From Malania oleifera (Eukaryota > Streptophyta > Magnoliopsida > Santalales > Ximeniaceae), in NCBI RefSeq assembly GCF_029873635.1, contig NC_080420.1, positions 122,334,719-122,398,718 of the forward strand: DNA of 64,000 bases, given 5' to 3'. Of the stretch, positions 1 to 12,418 are shown in pieces. A program made the translations under genes and the position numbers. Each line of letters opens with the position of its first letter. Position 1 is the stretch's first letter. Under the pieces are notes generated by a model, which made no database searches, was not told where the DNA came from, and worked only from the letters and a program-made list of their open reading frames with translations.

Positions 1-461
1 AATTAAAAATAAGTTCCATAATAACCCCCATACCCCAAATTTGGGGTTTTTCCCATGACAACCCCACGAGAATTCCGTCCCACTAGACTTGTAGAGAATC
101 ATTCCTAAATTCTCGTGGTGGTGTTTGTTCGTCGATTGGACTTATAATTTTCAAGAAATTAAAGAAAAATGAGAAATTAGCTTACCCTAGGAGATACACC
201 TACGCCGCTCTTATCACCGATCCGCTCCGGTAGAAATGACGGCAGCGGAGAATGGAGTCCAGCGGTATCTTCCGATTTTCGATCGGGCGAAAATTCGCCA
301 CGAAATCGAGGAGAGAGGGAGAGAAAATGAGAGGAGAGAGAGAGAGTCTATCATGCGCATGCAACAGAAGAAGAAAAGAAGAAGAAGAAGAAAAAAAAAA
401 AAAAGAAAAGAAAAGAAAACCAAAGAAAAAAAATGAATATCCAGAATCTTCTAGCTTTAGG

Positions 462-509
<48 letters not shown>

Positions 510-664
510 TATTTAATTAATATTAATAATAATATATTTTATTAATAAAAATAAAAAAAATAAATTTTAATTATTTTTTTTTTATAAATCTAATTAATTA
601 ATTAATTATTATTTTTTTAATCACTCCACTAATCTTCTATATCCCTTTTTTTGGGGTTATTACA
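1..664 (-). repeat. 3' LTR of gypsy E, partial
   Basis: This matches the right-hand part of the 5' LTR at 9813-12418, and of the solo LTR at 49174-51905, nearly base for base (for example the CCCCACGAGAATTCC block). It ends in TTACA at 664, the inverted TG terminus. It contains long GAA-rich and (AAT)n microsatellites, which give rise to low-complexity spurious reading frames around 214-545. Confidence 0.88.
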
Positions 665-675
665 TTTTCCCTTCC
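665..675 (-). other. Polypurine tract of gypsy E
   Basis: A pyrimidine run on the plus strand abuts the LTR end. It reads GGAAGGGAAAA on the element strand, directly before the TG of the 3' LTR, the expected place for the plus-strand primer. Confidence 0.75.
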
Positions 676-971
676 TTATAAAAATTTCGTTCTCGAAATT
701 TGCTTATTCATCAACTTTGCATCCTTACAGAGAAAACACCTCAATTTTATTAATTACCCTTACTTATGGCGGAGGAATACCGTGGTTACAACGAGGGTTC
801 TGGGAGATTACAACTTTTTCAAAATTCTCCCAAAACCATTCATATTTCAAAATTAAAAACGCTATCTATCCTACGTTACGCTATACAAATAAAAATATAC
901 AATATTATTCCATTCACTTGACTGACTCAATTCTAAGCTCCACTGAATAAGTGTTGATATCTCTCGTGCAT

Positions 972-1402
972 CTACTCCTCCAATTCCCAAGAAGCCTCCT
1001 CAACAGCATGATTACGCCACAAAACTTTTACTAGTGGAATCTTCTTTGTGCGTAGCTCCTGTTCCTTCCAGTCAAGAATCTGCACTGACACTTCCTCATA
1101 AGCTAAAGTATCTCTCAACTCCAGTGCTTCATAGCTAATTACATGAGAGGGGTTGGGGACATATTTTCTCAGCATAGAAACGTGGAATACGTCATGGATC
1201 CTAGACAAGTCCGGTAGTAACACCAACTGATAGGTAACTGGACTCACTCTTTCAAAAATCTCGAATGGTCCAATATACCTAGGGCTCAGCTTACGCTTCC
1301 TCCCGAACCTCATATAAACTTTCAGCGGTGCCACCTTCAGGAATACATGATCTTCTGCGTCAAACTCTAATTCTCGCTGGCGAGTATCTGCGTAACTCTT
1401 CT
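972..1402 (-). pseudogene. Gypsy E integrase C-terminus with chromodomain-like tail
   Basis: The translation contains the conserved gypsy integrase C-terminal block (LSPRYIGPFEIFERV, then RIHDVFHVSMLRKYVP). It continues into a segment ending LWRNHAVEEASWELEE, which resembles the chromodomain of Tekay-type chromoviruses; in that family this part is thought to steer insertion into heterochromatin. The frame is open upstream of the first Met (residues like EDHVFLKVAPLK), so it is an internal part of the polyprotein and not a separate gene. It is separated by stops from the catalytic part upstream. Confidence 0.85.
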
Positions 1403-2290
1403 ACCGGCTCTGTGCTGTTCTGATCTTGTCCCTAATAAGTTTGAATTTATCCTAAGTCTGTTTTATCAGCTTTGGCCCCAATACTTGTCCCTCTCCAACC
1501 TCATCCCAGTACAACGGGGACCAACACTTTCTGCCATACGGCGCCTCATATAGTGTCATCCCAATGTTGGCCTGGTAGCTGTTGTTATACGCAAAACTCA
1601 ACTAGAGGCCGATACTACATCCAACGACCTCCAAAGTCCAGCACCCATGCTCGTAGCATATCCTCCAGAATCTGTATTGTCCTCTCCGTCTGCCCATCTG
1701 TCTAAGGATGAAAAACTGTGCTGAACGACAATTGAGAACCCATGGCCCTTTGCAGACTTTTCCAAAAACAAGATGTGAACCGTGGGTCTCTAACTAAAAC
1801 TATGGACACTGGGACGCCGTGGATCCTAACTATCTCCTGGATATATAACTCAGCCAAACTGTCCCTGGAGTAGCTAACTCTGATCGGCAAAAAGTGGACA
1901 ATCTTTGTCAATCGATCCACTACTACCCAGATAGCGTCCTGTCCATGCAATATTGGTGGTAATCTTAAGACGAAATCCATCGCTATATGCTCCCACTTCC
2001 ACTCAAGAATGTGGAGTGGTTGCAATGACCCCGCCGGTCTCTAATGCTCAGTTTTCACTTGCTGGCATGTCAAACACGGATCCACACACTGGGCTATCTC
2101 CCTCTTCATATTGCTCCACCAGAAGGACTCTCGAAGATCCCTGTACATTTTAGTGCTACCCGGATGTACAGTATATATTACCGATGTGCTTCCTCTAGAA
2201 TGACCTTCTTGATCTCAGGATCGGCAGGAACGCATAACCTGGTACGGAACCTCAAGGCTCCATCATCTGAGATGCTGAGCTCTGTTTCCT
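1403..2290 (-). pseudogene. Gypsy E integrase zinc and catalytic region, broken
   Basis: The longest open piece (1702-2025) contains WEHIAMDFVLRLPP and WVVVDRLTKIVHFLP, the first Asp region of the gypsy integrase core, and DPRFTS, the second Asp. The HHCC zinc part (CLTCQQVK-like) can be followed at about 2030-2160 in other frames. Stops or frame changes occur at about 1700 and 2026, so no complete integrase could be made. The order and spacing match the gypsy element at 53697-62372. Confidence 0.82.
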
Positions 2291-2360
2291 AACCATCATG
2301 TACCTTCCCTATATGCTCTATCAATTCTACATCATTCCTCTGAGCTACCTTAATTTTCTC

Positions 2361-3192
2361 CTATAAATTGGACTGTAAAACCAAGTCAGTAATGAATGTC
2401 TGGTGATTGCCCTCTACCAGCTCCATATCGAGTCTCTCCAGATCCATCTGAATCAGATGTTGAATCTCCACTGTAGACACAGATGAACCCACTAATTTTT
2501 GGCTCAAAGCATCAGCGACCACATTAGCCTTTCCTAGGTGATAGCTGATAGTGCAGTCGTAATCTTTTATTAGCTCCAACCATCCCCTCTGCCTCATATT
2601 CAATTCCTTCTGCGTGAAGAAATACTTTAAGCTTTTATGGTCAGTAAATATCTCACACCTACCCCCATATAGATAGTGCCTCCAAATCTTCAGTGCGTAA
2701 ACAACCGCCGCCAACTCTAGATCGTGGGTAGGGTAGTTCTTTTCATATTCTTTCAACTGTCGTGAGACATAGGCTATTACTCTCCCCCGCTGCATCAATA
2801 CGCATTCGAGCCCTTTATGGGACGCATCACTATAAATCACGAACCCCTCTTCTCCTGAAGGAATCGTCAATAAAGGCGCAGTGATGAGTCGCTGCTTCAA
2901 TTCTTGAAAACTCTGTTCACATTCATCAGACCACTCAAATTTCACTCCCTTTCTGGTCAATCTGGCAAATAGGCCTGACAATCTAGAGAAGCCCTTGACA
3001 AACCTGTGGTAGTACCCAGCCAATCCTAGGAAACTCTTGATCTTGTAGACATTCTTTGGTCGTACCCAGTCTACTACTGTCTCAATCTTACTCGGATCAA
3101 CAGAAAGACCACCCCTGGATATAACGTGTTCAAGGAAAGTAACCTGTTCCAGCCAGAACTCGCACTTCTTGAGCTTCGCATATAGTTTCTTC
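2361..3192 (-). pseudogene. Gypsy E RT thumb and RNase H
   Basis: The open frame 2361-3023 runs from the RT connection ([14 protein letters not shown]) into RNase H, with [18 protein letters not shown] (first catalytic Asp), [40 protein letters not shown] and [12 protein letters not shown]. These are the standard gypsy RNase H blocks. G to E at 'LGCVLMQ' is one visible departure from the usual sequence. The frame is closed just upstream at about 3024-3192, where RT homology continues in another frame. Confidence 0.88.
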
Positions 3193-3194
3193 TC

Positions 3195-4300
3195 TCACAA
3201 CACTTGCAACACTATACTCAGATGCTCCTCATACTCCTCTGGGCTCTTCGAATACACCAGTATATCATCAATAAATACGACCACAAACTGATCCAAATAC
3301 TGGTGAAAAACCCTGTTCATCAAATTTATAAACACTGCAGGAGCATTTGTCAATTTAAATGGCATAACTAGAAATTTATAATGGTCATACGGTATTCTAA
3401 ATATCGTCTTCGGAACATCTTCCGCCCTAACTTTCACCTGATGGTACCCAGAGTGTAAGTCTATCTTCGAAAAGATCTGTGTCCCCTGTAACAAGTCAAA
3501 CAAATCATCGATACAAGGGAGCGGGTATTTATTCTTAATAGTCACTTTGTTTATTTCTCAATAGTCGATACACAACCTCATCGTGCTATCCTTCTTCCTC
3601 ACAAATAAAACTGATGCTCCCCGGGGCGACACACTAGGCCGAACAAATCCCTTATCTAACAACTCCTGCAATTGCTCTTTTAATTTTTTCAGCTCGGCCG
3701 ATGCCATTCTATAAGGCGCCTTCGAAATCGGCGTTGTTCCCGGAACTGGATCAATAACAAACTCTACCTCACGATTAGGAGGTAGTCTCGACAAATCCTC
3801 AAAAAATATATTTGCAAAATCCCTCACCACTAGGATATCCTCCACCCTCAGCTCCCCTTCTGATACTACCTTCACACAAGCTAAATATCCCTGACAGCCT
3901 TCTAATAGCAATCTATGCGCTTTAATAGCAGATAATAATTGAGGTGGGGTGCGCACACGTGATCCTACGAATCTGTACTCCTGTCCCTCTGGAGGTTTGA
4001 ATACTACCACTTTTTGATGGCAATCAATACTAGCATAGTGGGCAGCTAGCCAATCCATACACAAGATTATCTCAAACCCATGCATGTCTAGAACCACCAG
4101 ATTAGCTAACAAAAACCTCCCCTGAATATCCACTGAACAGTCCCTAAGTACCTTTCTACATATCCTAACAGCCCCAATCGGCGTAGCAACAGACAAACTA
4201 ATATCTAACTACTGTGGTTCAAACCCACACAATTTAACATATTTCCGGGTGATAAAAGAATGAGTCGCCCCAGAATCAAACAAGACAGTAGCTTTAAATG
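3195..4300 (-). pseudogene. Gypsy E protease and reverse transcriptase
   Basis: Going down the element strand, the protease motif DSGATHSFI lies at about 4245-4290, followed by an in-frame stop near 4200. An open frame at 3558-4196 then covers the protease end and the RT N-terminus (RMASAELKKLKEQLQELLDKGF). A stop after LCIDY at about 3556 separates it from 3195-3545, which holds [27 protein letters not shown] and the RT active site [10 protein letters not shown]. The catalytic Asp pair is intact, but two stops break the polyprotein. Gypsy RT copies the element RNA into DNA inside virus-like particles. Confidence 0.88.
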
Positions 4301-4394
4301 ATAGTATTGAAACAGTACCTGTCACCACATCTCCCGCCGCCTCAGCATCTCCCAGCGTCAGTGCAGAAACTTGTGCCGAGGCAGTATTCCTCTA

Positions 4395-5386
4395 CTATCC
4401 ACCTCGAGGTGCCTGGTAGACTCCTCTATATGGTCGAGGAGCAGCCGCTACGGCTAGCGGTGCTTGAAATTCCTCGCAATATGCCCAAGCTGATGGCACT
4501 GATAGCAAACAACCACTCTCGTTCGGCACTCTCCTGGGTGCCTCCTCAAACATCTGGGACAAAGAGGGAGCATCTGTCTGTCGTATACTGCTCGCTCTCC
4601 TCCTCCCTATCGTCATCGTCCTCTTGTATCATATCTCCTCCATGGCCCTCGACTGGGACCTGCTTGAAAATCAGAAGGCGCAGGCCTCTTCTTCTGGCTC
4701 TGGGCAGCTACGCCTCTCTGTATGTTGCTCTCAATCACCACAGCCTTGTCCACTATCTCTGAGAAGGTCTGAGCTCGGAAGCCTACCACCTGCTCATACA
4801 AATTCTGCCTCAGGCCCTCTGCAAACTTCCTCGCCTTCCTCTCCTCATCTGGCACCATATACGGGGCGAACCGGGACAGCTCAACAAACCTCACTGCGTA
4901 TTGCTGCACTGTCATAAGCCCCTATGTCAGATACAGAAACTCTGACACCTTCGCACTCCTGACTGTAGCAGGAAAGTATCGCTCGAAGAAAATCTCCCTA
5001 AAACAACTCCATGTCATCGCTATAGGATCTGGCCTTTGCTCCTCCAGTACTCTCACTGACCTCCACCAGCGCTTTGCCTCCTCTATCAATTTAAATGTGG
5101 TAAATAACACCCTCTGTTCGTCTGTACAAGAGAGGACTGCTAGTATACCCTCTATGTCCTAAACCCAGTTCTCTGCTACCGGTGGGTCCGCTCCTCCAGC
5201 AAAAGAAGAGGGTTGCATACGCGTGAACTGCTCAATCGTGCAGCTCTGCTCCCCCGAGCTCCTGGCTATCTCAGCCATCACCTGCTGAGTGACACTACGC
5301 AACATTGCGTCAAGGTTTGCACCACCCATACTGGAAGGCCCTATGCCATCACCTCCTGCATTCGTGTTAATGTTCCTCGGATCCAT
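4395..5386 (-). pseudogene. Gypsy E gag, broken
   Basis: The likely start is ATG at 5384-5386 (protein begins MDPRNINTNAGG), 16 bp from the left edge of the inserted B LTR. Pieces at 5159-5386, 4922-5110 and 4613-4915 carry the Retrotrans_gag block (EEAKRWWRSVR, FFERYFPATVR, ARKFAEGLRQNL). A zinc knuckle follows at about 4440-4570 in another frame (CYQCHQLGHIARN), but its fourth Cys codon reads Phe. In the family, gag forms the particle and the knuckle binds RNA. Stops and frame changes make this copy non-functional. Confidence 0.82.
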
Positions 5387-6434
5387 CTTGCAAAGGAAAC
5401 ATGTGACAGCTTGTTTAATTTCCACATTGTTTTTTCATATTATATTACAAAATCATAAAACTCAACTCAGCAGATCCTAATCCACCTGGACCCGTAGGTA
5501 CCAAGGATACATCAGCACACATAACGAAAGCCTAAGCAGCAGGAAACATACAATCACAATATTATAAATATAAAAACATCCATCACATTACCATAAATAT
5601 CAGAGTCACTATATCCACTGTATTTCAGTATATACATCCCAAAAAAAAAATCTATGGATATTTCCCACAAAATCCAACTGTCCCTACTAAATTTACCCTT
5701 CAAAGAGGGCAGACAAATAGCACTAGATCAGCGGGGCTTTTCCTGCTCTCCTATCTGGGGCTCCTGAAAAGTTTATAAAATTTTGGAGTGAGACACCTCT
5801 CAGTAAGGGAAATAGACTAATACCAGTGTGTGACAACATAAGTATTCCGTGTTATACATATACCATACAGAACATATTCAGTAACTGCTTTGTCAAATCT
5901 GGGAAATCATATATATCATCAAAACATGGCAGAACATATTGTATTTTCATAAACATATTTCATCTCATATAATAACAATACAAAAACATTCCTGGTAGGT
6001 TAGTTGGCTGTTGTTATGTATTACCCCCACATGACTGGGTTGTGTGGCCCGAAGGTGGAACCTAACAATGGTTGGCCGACCATTGCCAAGTCAAAAGTAC
6101 AGTTTGTAAGTCTGATGGGTCTGCCAAACTTGGTCCGTACACCAGGGGCGCTCACACACTTCTTAAAAACCACATCGACCATCCAATCTCACACCACTCC
6201 GTACAGCGGCGTTAACACAAATATCATGATCATGAAAACCATGGACACATAGTAACGGTACCGTGCAAGTGTTAGCCTAGACCAAGCCAACCAGGTTCTG
6301 ATATCATATAACATATACTAAAACTGTGATACATGGATATTTCATATCATTAATTATCAAATCAATCATATCATTTTGCATATATATGTATATCATGAAA
6401 ATCATCGGCTCGTACGCCGGTATTATACATTTTA

Positions 6435-8269
6435 TGTCACACCCCGAATCTCTAAAAGGGACTTAAGGGTGAAAATGTAATCTAACCTGTCCTTGTATCT
6501 GATAAAACATCCAAAGATACAGTACAATGGATGAGGGCCCGAACTTGTGGGGTTCCCAGGGACCCTAAACACATCCAATCACAAACATGTATGCAGCGGA
6601 AAAAAGTCATCTATATGCACATACGCAGTACCATACCAGAGTCTATACAAGAGCAGACACAATGCTCTATCAAAACGTACAAACGGGTTCCCAACACATC
6701 CCCAAAATGGCAACCCACCAAAATTATAGTCCTAGCATTTATCTAGCGCTAAATGCAGTACACCCTCCACTACGCTCCCTACACCAAGACGCTAGTTCCG
6801 GTTACTCGAAGGACCTGTAAAAATGTACGTACAACAGGAGTGAGACACCTCTCAGTAAGGAAGAACACAGGTTATATCGGTACGTGGCATTTGAGTGTTA
6901 TCATGATGCAACATACACGTAGTTGAATGCAATCCAGTACTAATTCACGCAGTGCATACACGCACACACACACATAATCAGCAACCTAGTGTCATCACAC
7001 CCTTCGGTCGGAAGCCGGTCCAGCATTTCGACTTTGACCCTGCCAACCCGCGAAGCACGGCGCCACCGGAAAATGGCTAGTTCCCGACTCCCATTGCATC
7101 ATACTGGCGCTAACTGGTGGATCCACACCCTTCGGCCTAATCTGCCGATATAGGCTAACGCCCTCGGATATAAAGCCAGACACTCTTGCCTACGTGGCAG
7201 GCGACAAACACACGCCCTCGGATATAGAGTCGGACACTCTCAGTACCTAGAATCATTTCGGAACCCAGTTCTTACTAGCATTTCAACATATCACACACAC
7301 ATGCATGCTTATATAACCAAACAAACCACACCCATTTGGTAATCTAAATCATGATTTTTCAAAAAAATACTTTTTAAACAAAGTCAAGGCATGGTCATCC
7401 CAATAACAAAGTATAAATCACACATATACTCAGTTTTCAATAAAGCCTGGGATTCAGCCCGTTACTCCCTTTTTCCCAAAACTGCAATAATGAAAAACTC
7501 ATAGTTTTCCCCGTTAGATCTCCCCCAAATGAGTAGCCAAAATACACACAGGATCATGGACCACAGTTCCACCGAGTCCAATTTCAAAAATAACCAATAT
7601 AAACATAGTTCCCTATACCTTTTCCTCGAAAAGCGAATCCCGAACTACAAGGTCCCAAAACAGCGAATCGAGTTTCAAAACCTACAAATCACAGTACAGA
7701 ATATGCTCACAAGACAGTTACCTACAAAACTACCGGATCAGAAATGAAAACTAAGCCTTACCTCGATTTTTCGCCAAAACCTAAAAATCTTCGAAACGAG
7801 ATTCTGATCTGTAGAAATTGTAGAAAATCCTTCCACAATCCTTGCGGTAATTTCAGATTTTTGATTCCATCAATGATCAGCGAAGAAATCTAGAAAAAGA
7901 GAGAGTAGGGAGAGGTTTAGAGAGAGAGAGAGAGAGAGAGATAAAATCTAAGTTTTCTTAGTGAGGAAGTAATGAAATTTCCTTTTATAGCCCTTTGAGC
8001 CAAGCACGTTTGTCGATGAAATGTTGCCTTCGTCGACGAATCTTTCACTAACTTCGTAGATGAATCGGTGGCCTCGTCGACGAATCTGGGATCTCCGATT
8101 TTTCCAAGACTTCTCGATTTCTCCTCATCGACGAGTCTCTGAATTTCATCGACGAGAAGAACAAAGGCTTCGTCGATGAAATCTGGCTTCGTCGACAAAA
8201 TCTGCCAAATTTCCAATTTGCCCCCCTCTTATTTATTTAAACCCATTTATCACGGTTCAGATTCTTACA
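6435..8269 (-). mobile_element. Solo LTR of gypsy family A, TSD TTTTA
   Basis: A 1835-bp LTR with TG..CA ends, flanked by TTTTA at 6430-6434 and 8270-8274. It matches the two LTRs of the full element at 53697-62372 (start TGTCAC[A/G]CCCC, end GGTTC[A/G]G[A/G]TTCTTACA). The family B sequence resumes on either side without loss. It carries a decayed TCGTCGACGA array at about 8010-8195 and a purine run (GA)n at 7918-7941. Confidence 0.93.
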
Positions 8270-8279
8270 TTTTACCATA

Positions 8280-8530
8280 GCTCGCCCCGTACGCTAGAAA
8301 ATCATATCATAGCACAGCCCGTACGCTGGCAAATCACATCCATAGCTTAGCCCGTACGCTAGCAAATCATATGCATAGCTCAGCCCATACGCTGGCAAAT
8401 TACATCCATAGCACGGCCAGTACGCCGGCAAAATATATCCATAACTCAACCTGTACACTGGCAAATCATACACATAGCACAGCCCGTACGCCGGCAAAAC
8501 ATATAAAAATCTCGGCCCGTACGTCGGTTT
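8280..8530 (-). repeat. Array of GTACGCCGG units in family B LTR
   Basis: About eight direct repeats of 25-37 bp with the core CCCGTACGC[C/T][G/A]GCAAATCA, spaced by CATAGCTC or CATAGCAC. The same array occurs in the B LTRs at about 38840-39090 and, on the other strand, 43740-43950. The repeats are short, diverged and inside an LTR, so they are not CRISPR. In each copy the array lies inside the predicted LTR intron. Confidence 0.85.
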
Positions 8531-9445
8531 TCCATTAAAAAAATCTGTATCATTAACACATTCCCAGAAAACAGTATTTCATAACAATTTCTACTCATGC
8601 CACACTAACAGGTTTCCCACATATTTTACATACCATTATTTTTAACAGTATTTTACCAAATATAAATCATATATAAATATATTTATTTTCCTGAAATCAA
8701 ATGCTATAACAATATACATATTTTTCATAAAAATACTAGTTTAGTTTATCCCCTTACCTAATTCTTGAAAAACCCCTAAGAAATTTTGTCCCGCACCCGT
8801 AGGGTTCCCAACTCAACACCCTGGAAACAACGTTCCCTATAACTAAAGTTCAGTATTTTTACGCGTATAACACTTCCTACAACTGTCAAATAACCAAATA
8901 CTAAGTAGAAAGTCTTACCCTGAATTTGGGATGGTTTCCAACTCAGCCCCATCGACGATCCACTCCGGCAGACTTGCAGAAAACTTTCCCAGGAGCGTCG
9001 TGGTGGCTTCAGATCATCGAATCGGTGAAAATTCAACCCGAGACCATAAAGAGAAGGTAGGAGGGGCGTAGGGGAGAGAGAGAATGTGAGAATTTATGAA
9101 TTTTGTGTGTTTAGACGAAGTTTTAGGCTATTTATACTAGGGGATTCGTCGACGAGCCACGTCACCTCGTCAACGAGTCCTATAGAAAGTTCATCGACAA
9201 ATCTAAACCCTCGTCGATGAATTTTAGGCTTCCAAAAATCCTCTCTCGGTATCTTCTTGTCGACGAGTCCTCTGTGTTCGTTAACGAGGAACTAAAAAAA
9301 TTCCTTGGGATTATCCTTTCCAAAATGCAATGTCGTCGATGAACGAGAAGCGTTCGTCAACGAAGTCAACTGCCTCCTTCTGTTTTCGGTTTTCATTTCC
9401 CTTTCTTTTTATTATTTAAATACCATTATTCTTCGAGTCGTTACA

Positions 9446-9812
9446 AAACAACTAATCTCAGCATACATCACACAATCCATACACTACAATAACTCATAAA
9501 TTATTCTTCTATCCACATCCTTAATCCCCATTTAAGATTCAATCCTACCACTCAGAAATAAGACCCAGCGATAGTATCCATTCTTTTCCTGAAATCGTCA
9601 CTCTAGGAAAAACACAGAAACAACCCCGGTACTCATGTCTCAAGGCCGCAAAATAGAAACTTAAATTTTCACATCATCCTCTAAAAATCACTAACTCACA
9701 TTTCAATCTACTCATCTCCTATTTTCCTCAAAGTCCACTCCTATACTCTGGTATTGTATTCCGCTGTCTGCTAAAGTCTACAGACCTAGCAACCTAGGCT
9801 CTGATACCAAAT
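9446..9812 (-). other. Gypsy E leader with tRNA-iMet primer binding site
   Basis: This is the untranslated stretch between the 5' LTR and gag, cut off from gag by the B solo LTR. At 9798-9809 the element strand reads TGGTATCAGAGC, the usual plant initiator-Met tRNA complement, three bases from the LTR end. No ORF is visible. Confidence 0.85.
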
Positions 9813-12418
9813 TGTGATGCCCCGATTTTCGTACAATTTTTTTTCTCAATAATAAATAAATAATCACTCGTCATCCAAGACATCCATAAATCAGCCACGT
9901 CAACAATCCTACTATCATTCATACAACTCGACCCGCATTGGGTACCAGGTAAAAAGTTATTTTATTTATACAACCTAACAGCGGAAGACCGTATATTTAT
10001 AACATCTATAATACAACCCTAAGGAATCACACCTTCCTAGTCCAAAAACTCACCTTGGATATCAGGGTCTCAGCTCCCAATGGTCACGGAGCTCTATCGC
10101 CTGATCTATCCTTATTCCCTGAAAAATTTAGATAATTTGTGTGAGACACATCTCAGTAAGAAGGAATAAATTATTTACAATGTGTGGTCATATGAGTTCA
10201 GTTATAACATACTTTACTTTTCAAAATAACATTTCATCTGAGAAAATACACTAGCAAATATATTCTCATAGTCATATAAATATACAACACAAGCTTTTAT
10301 AAGCTTTAAAATCATTTCTTAAATTCAATAATTTCCAACACATATTTAGCACGAAGTTCCTGAGAATAGGGAAGATTACCCGCCCATACAAGTAGCTTCC
10401 CTTTGCCCTAACACGTTGTGCAGCCAGATATGACCACATCTAATACCTATCAGGGCACTCACCTTACTCAGTAAGCCCTCAGGCGGAGAGTTTCACTTCG
10501 CCTCAATTATTTATATTATTAACTCACACGATTCCATTTCTTAATTTTATCATTCTTTATTTCTCAATTTCCATTCTTTCTTTCATTTCTCATTTTAACC
10601 AATTTTATCATTCTTTCACTTTTCGTTTCCATTTTACTTTTCGGCTCATGAGAATCCTCGGTATCAAGTACCAACATCGCGTCTGTAACTTATGGCCACC
10701 TTGAGGATCTTTTTATCCACATCATGCTTCCCCCCATGGTCAAGGTTGTGTGGCCCGAAGGCTGGATCTAATCGCAGTTGGCCGACCTGGTTAAATCAAA
10801 TATCATATCACATATCGTGTCTATAGTACGAATGGCAGGCCTATAACCCTGATCCAAACTCAAGGGGCCCAACAACCCTACAAAATGGCTTAGTCGACTG
10901 TCACGCCACACGCTCTAAGAGTCCATGTGGTTGCACTAACACCACTTGCAACGGTACCGTGCTCAATATCAAAACCATCCATCAAGGTTCACTACCACAT
11001 ACTCGCAATCATTATATGGTATTGGCATTTCATCAATCATATTTCAGTATATCACAATTCAATTCAATATAAATATTCTCATCATTTTCTGTGCATATTT
11101 TATCATCTCGTAATAACATATATCATATTTCATGTATTTTTCACATTTTCCCAAAATACTCATATCAATAATTTGTACAAACTCATTTCTCATTGAAATA
11201 ATTTCCACTCACAAATAAATAACACATTTCATTGTTTTTCACTAATCACATCAATAATTCTCATTTCAATATTTTCTCAGAAATTACTCATCATTATATT
11301 TCACGCTCCAAAATATCACAATTTAAAATCACTCAAATGCCACACAATTTATCTGATATTTATATCGTAATAATTTCCAAACAAAATACCATAAGCACAT
11401 TTTCACATATTAATTTAAACAGTAATTCTAAAAATACTGTTATAATTTATTCCCCTTACCTGACTTACTGAGAGACTCGTTAACACTCAGATTTTACGCC
11501 CTAGGCGCCCAAAATTCAAATCCTGAAATTCACATTTTTCCTAGATTAATTAACTCATTTCCCCCAAAACAATACTCAACTAACCTTCCCTAAGCTCCAT
11601 ATGCCCCAAATTATCATTTAAACTATTACTTAACTCCCCCATTTAATTTTCTGAATTTTACCTTCGGGTCCCAAAATTACACCCACGGCGCTCACTTGGG
11701 CCCTAAATTTTAGAAATCCTATTTCAACCTCAGATGCTCAATATTTTTGCATTTCTAAATTAATATTAATTAATTAAAAATAAGCCTCTTAGTAACCTCC
11801 GTACCCCAAATTTGGGGTTTTTCCCATGACGACCCCACGAGAATTCCATCCTACTAGACTTGTAAAGAATCATCCATAGATTCTTGTGGTGGTGTCCGTT
11901 CATCGATTGGGCTTATAATTTGTAAGAAATTAAAGAAAAATACGAAATTGGCTTACCCTAAGAGATATGCCTACGCCACTTCTACCACCGATCCGCTCTG
12001 GTAGAAATGACGGCAGCGGAAAATAGAGTTTAGTGGTATCTTCTGATTTTCAATCGGGCAAAAATCCCCCATGAAATCGAGGAGAGAGGGAGAGAGAATG
12101 AGAGGAGAGAGAGAGAGTCTGTCATGCGTAGGCAATAGAAGAAGAAAAGAAGAATAAGAAAGAAAAGAAAAGAAAACCAAAGAAAAAAAATGAATCTCCT
12201 AAAGGTAGAAGCTTAAGGGGAATAATAATAATAATAATAATAATAATATATTTAATTAATATTAATAATAATATATTTTATTAATAAAAATAAAAATAAA
12301 TTTTAATTATTTTTTTTCTTTTTTTTATAAATCCGATTAATTAATTAATTAATTAATTAACTTTTTTTTTTAAATCACTTCACTAATCTTTTATATCCAT
12401 TTTTCTGAAATTATTATA
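9813..12418 (-). repeat. 5' LTR of gypsy family E
   Basis: About 2.6 kb, beginning TGTGATGCCCCG next to the primer site and ending ...ATTATTATA, where the final CA has decayed to TA. It is homologous to 1-664 and 49174-51905. It contains the shared gypsy LTR modules: hairpin TGAGACACATCTCA (10142-10155), the complement of CTTAC at 10156-10160, an acceptor-like AG (element strand) at 10119-10120, a donor-like site at 11458-11459, and the GGCCCGAAGG module near 10750. It has no TCGTCGACGA array. Confidence 0.9.

Larger units (their letters stand above)
5402..9445 (-). mobile_element. Solo LTR of gypsy family B, TSD AAACA, split by a family A LTR
   Basis: The LTR runs from TG at 5402 to CA at 9445 and is flanked on both sides by AAACA (5397-5401 and 9446-9450). 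It matches the family B LTR at 37819-40190 along its length, including the repeated GTACGCCGG units and the 3' end GAGTCGTTACA. There is no coding sequence, so it is a solo LTR left by LTR-LTR recombination. It sits in the leader of gypsy E and is itself interrupted by a family A solo LTR at 6435-8269. Confidence 0.92.
1..12418 (-). mobile_element. Ty3/gypsy chromovirus, family E, 3' end cut by window
   Basis: A minus-strand gypsy element. From right to left it shows a 5' LTR (9813-12418), a tRNA-iMet-type primer site (9798-9809), a leader, gag, protease, reverse transcriptase, RNase H, integrase with a chromodomain-like tail, a polypurine tract (665-675) and the start of the 3' LTR (1-664). 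The domain order (integrase after RNase H) is that of gypsy, and the C-terminal chromo-like segment points to a Tekay/Del-type chromovirus. Pol is broken by several stops, so the copy is not autonomous. The leader is split by a solo LTR of family B at 5402-9445, 16 bp before the gag start. The element's own target duplication cannot be checked because its left end lies outside the window. Confidence 0.9.

Noticed and set aside
236..545. Lys/Arg-rich small proteins
   Set aside because: They come from GAA and AAT microsatellites in the E LTR, with no codon signal and no conservation in the other E LTR copies.
8280..8530. CRISPR-like array of short repeats
   Set aside because: Repeats are 25-37 bp, diverged, without spacers, inside a plant LTR and repeated in other LTR copies of the family.
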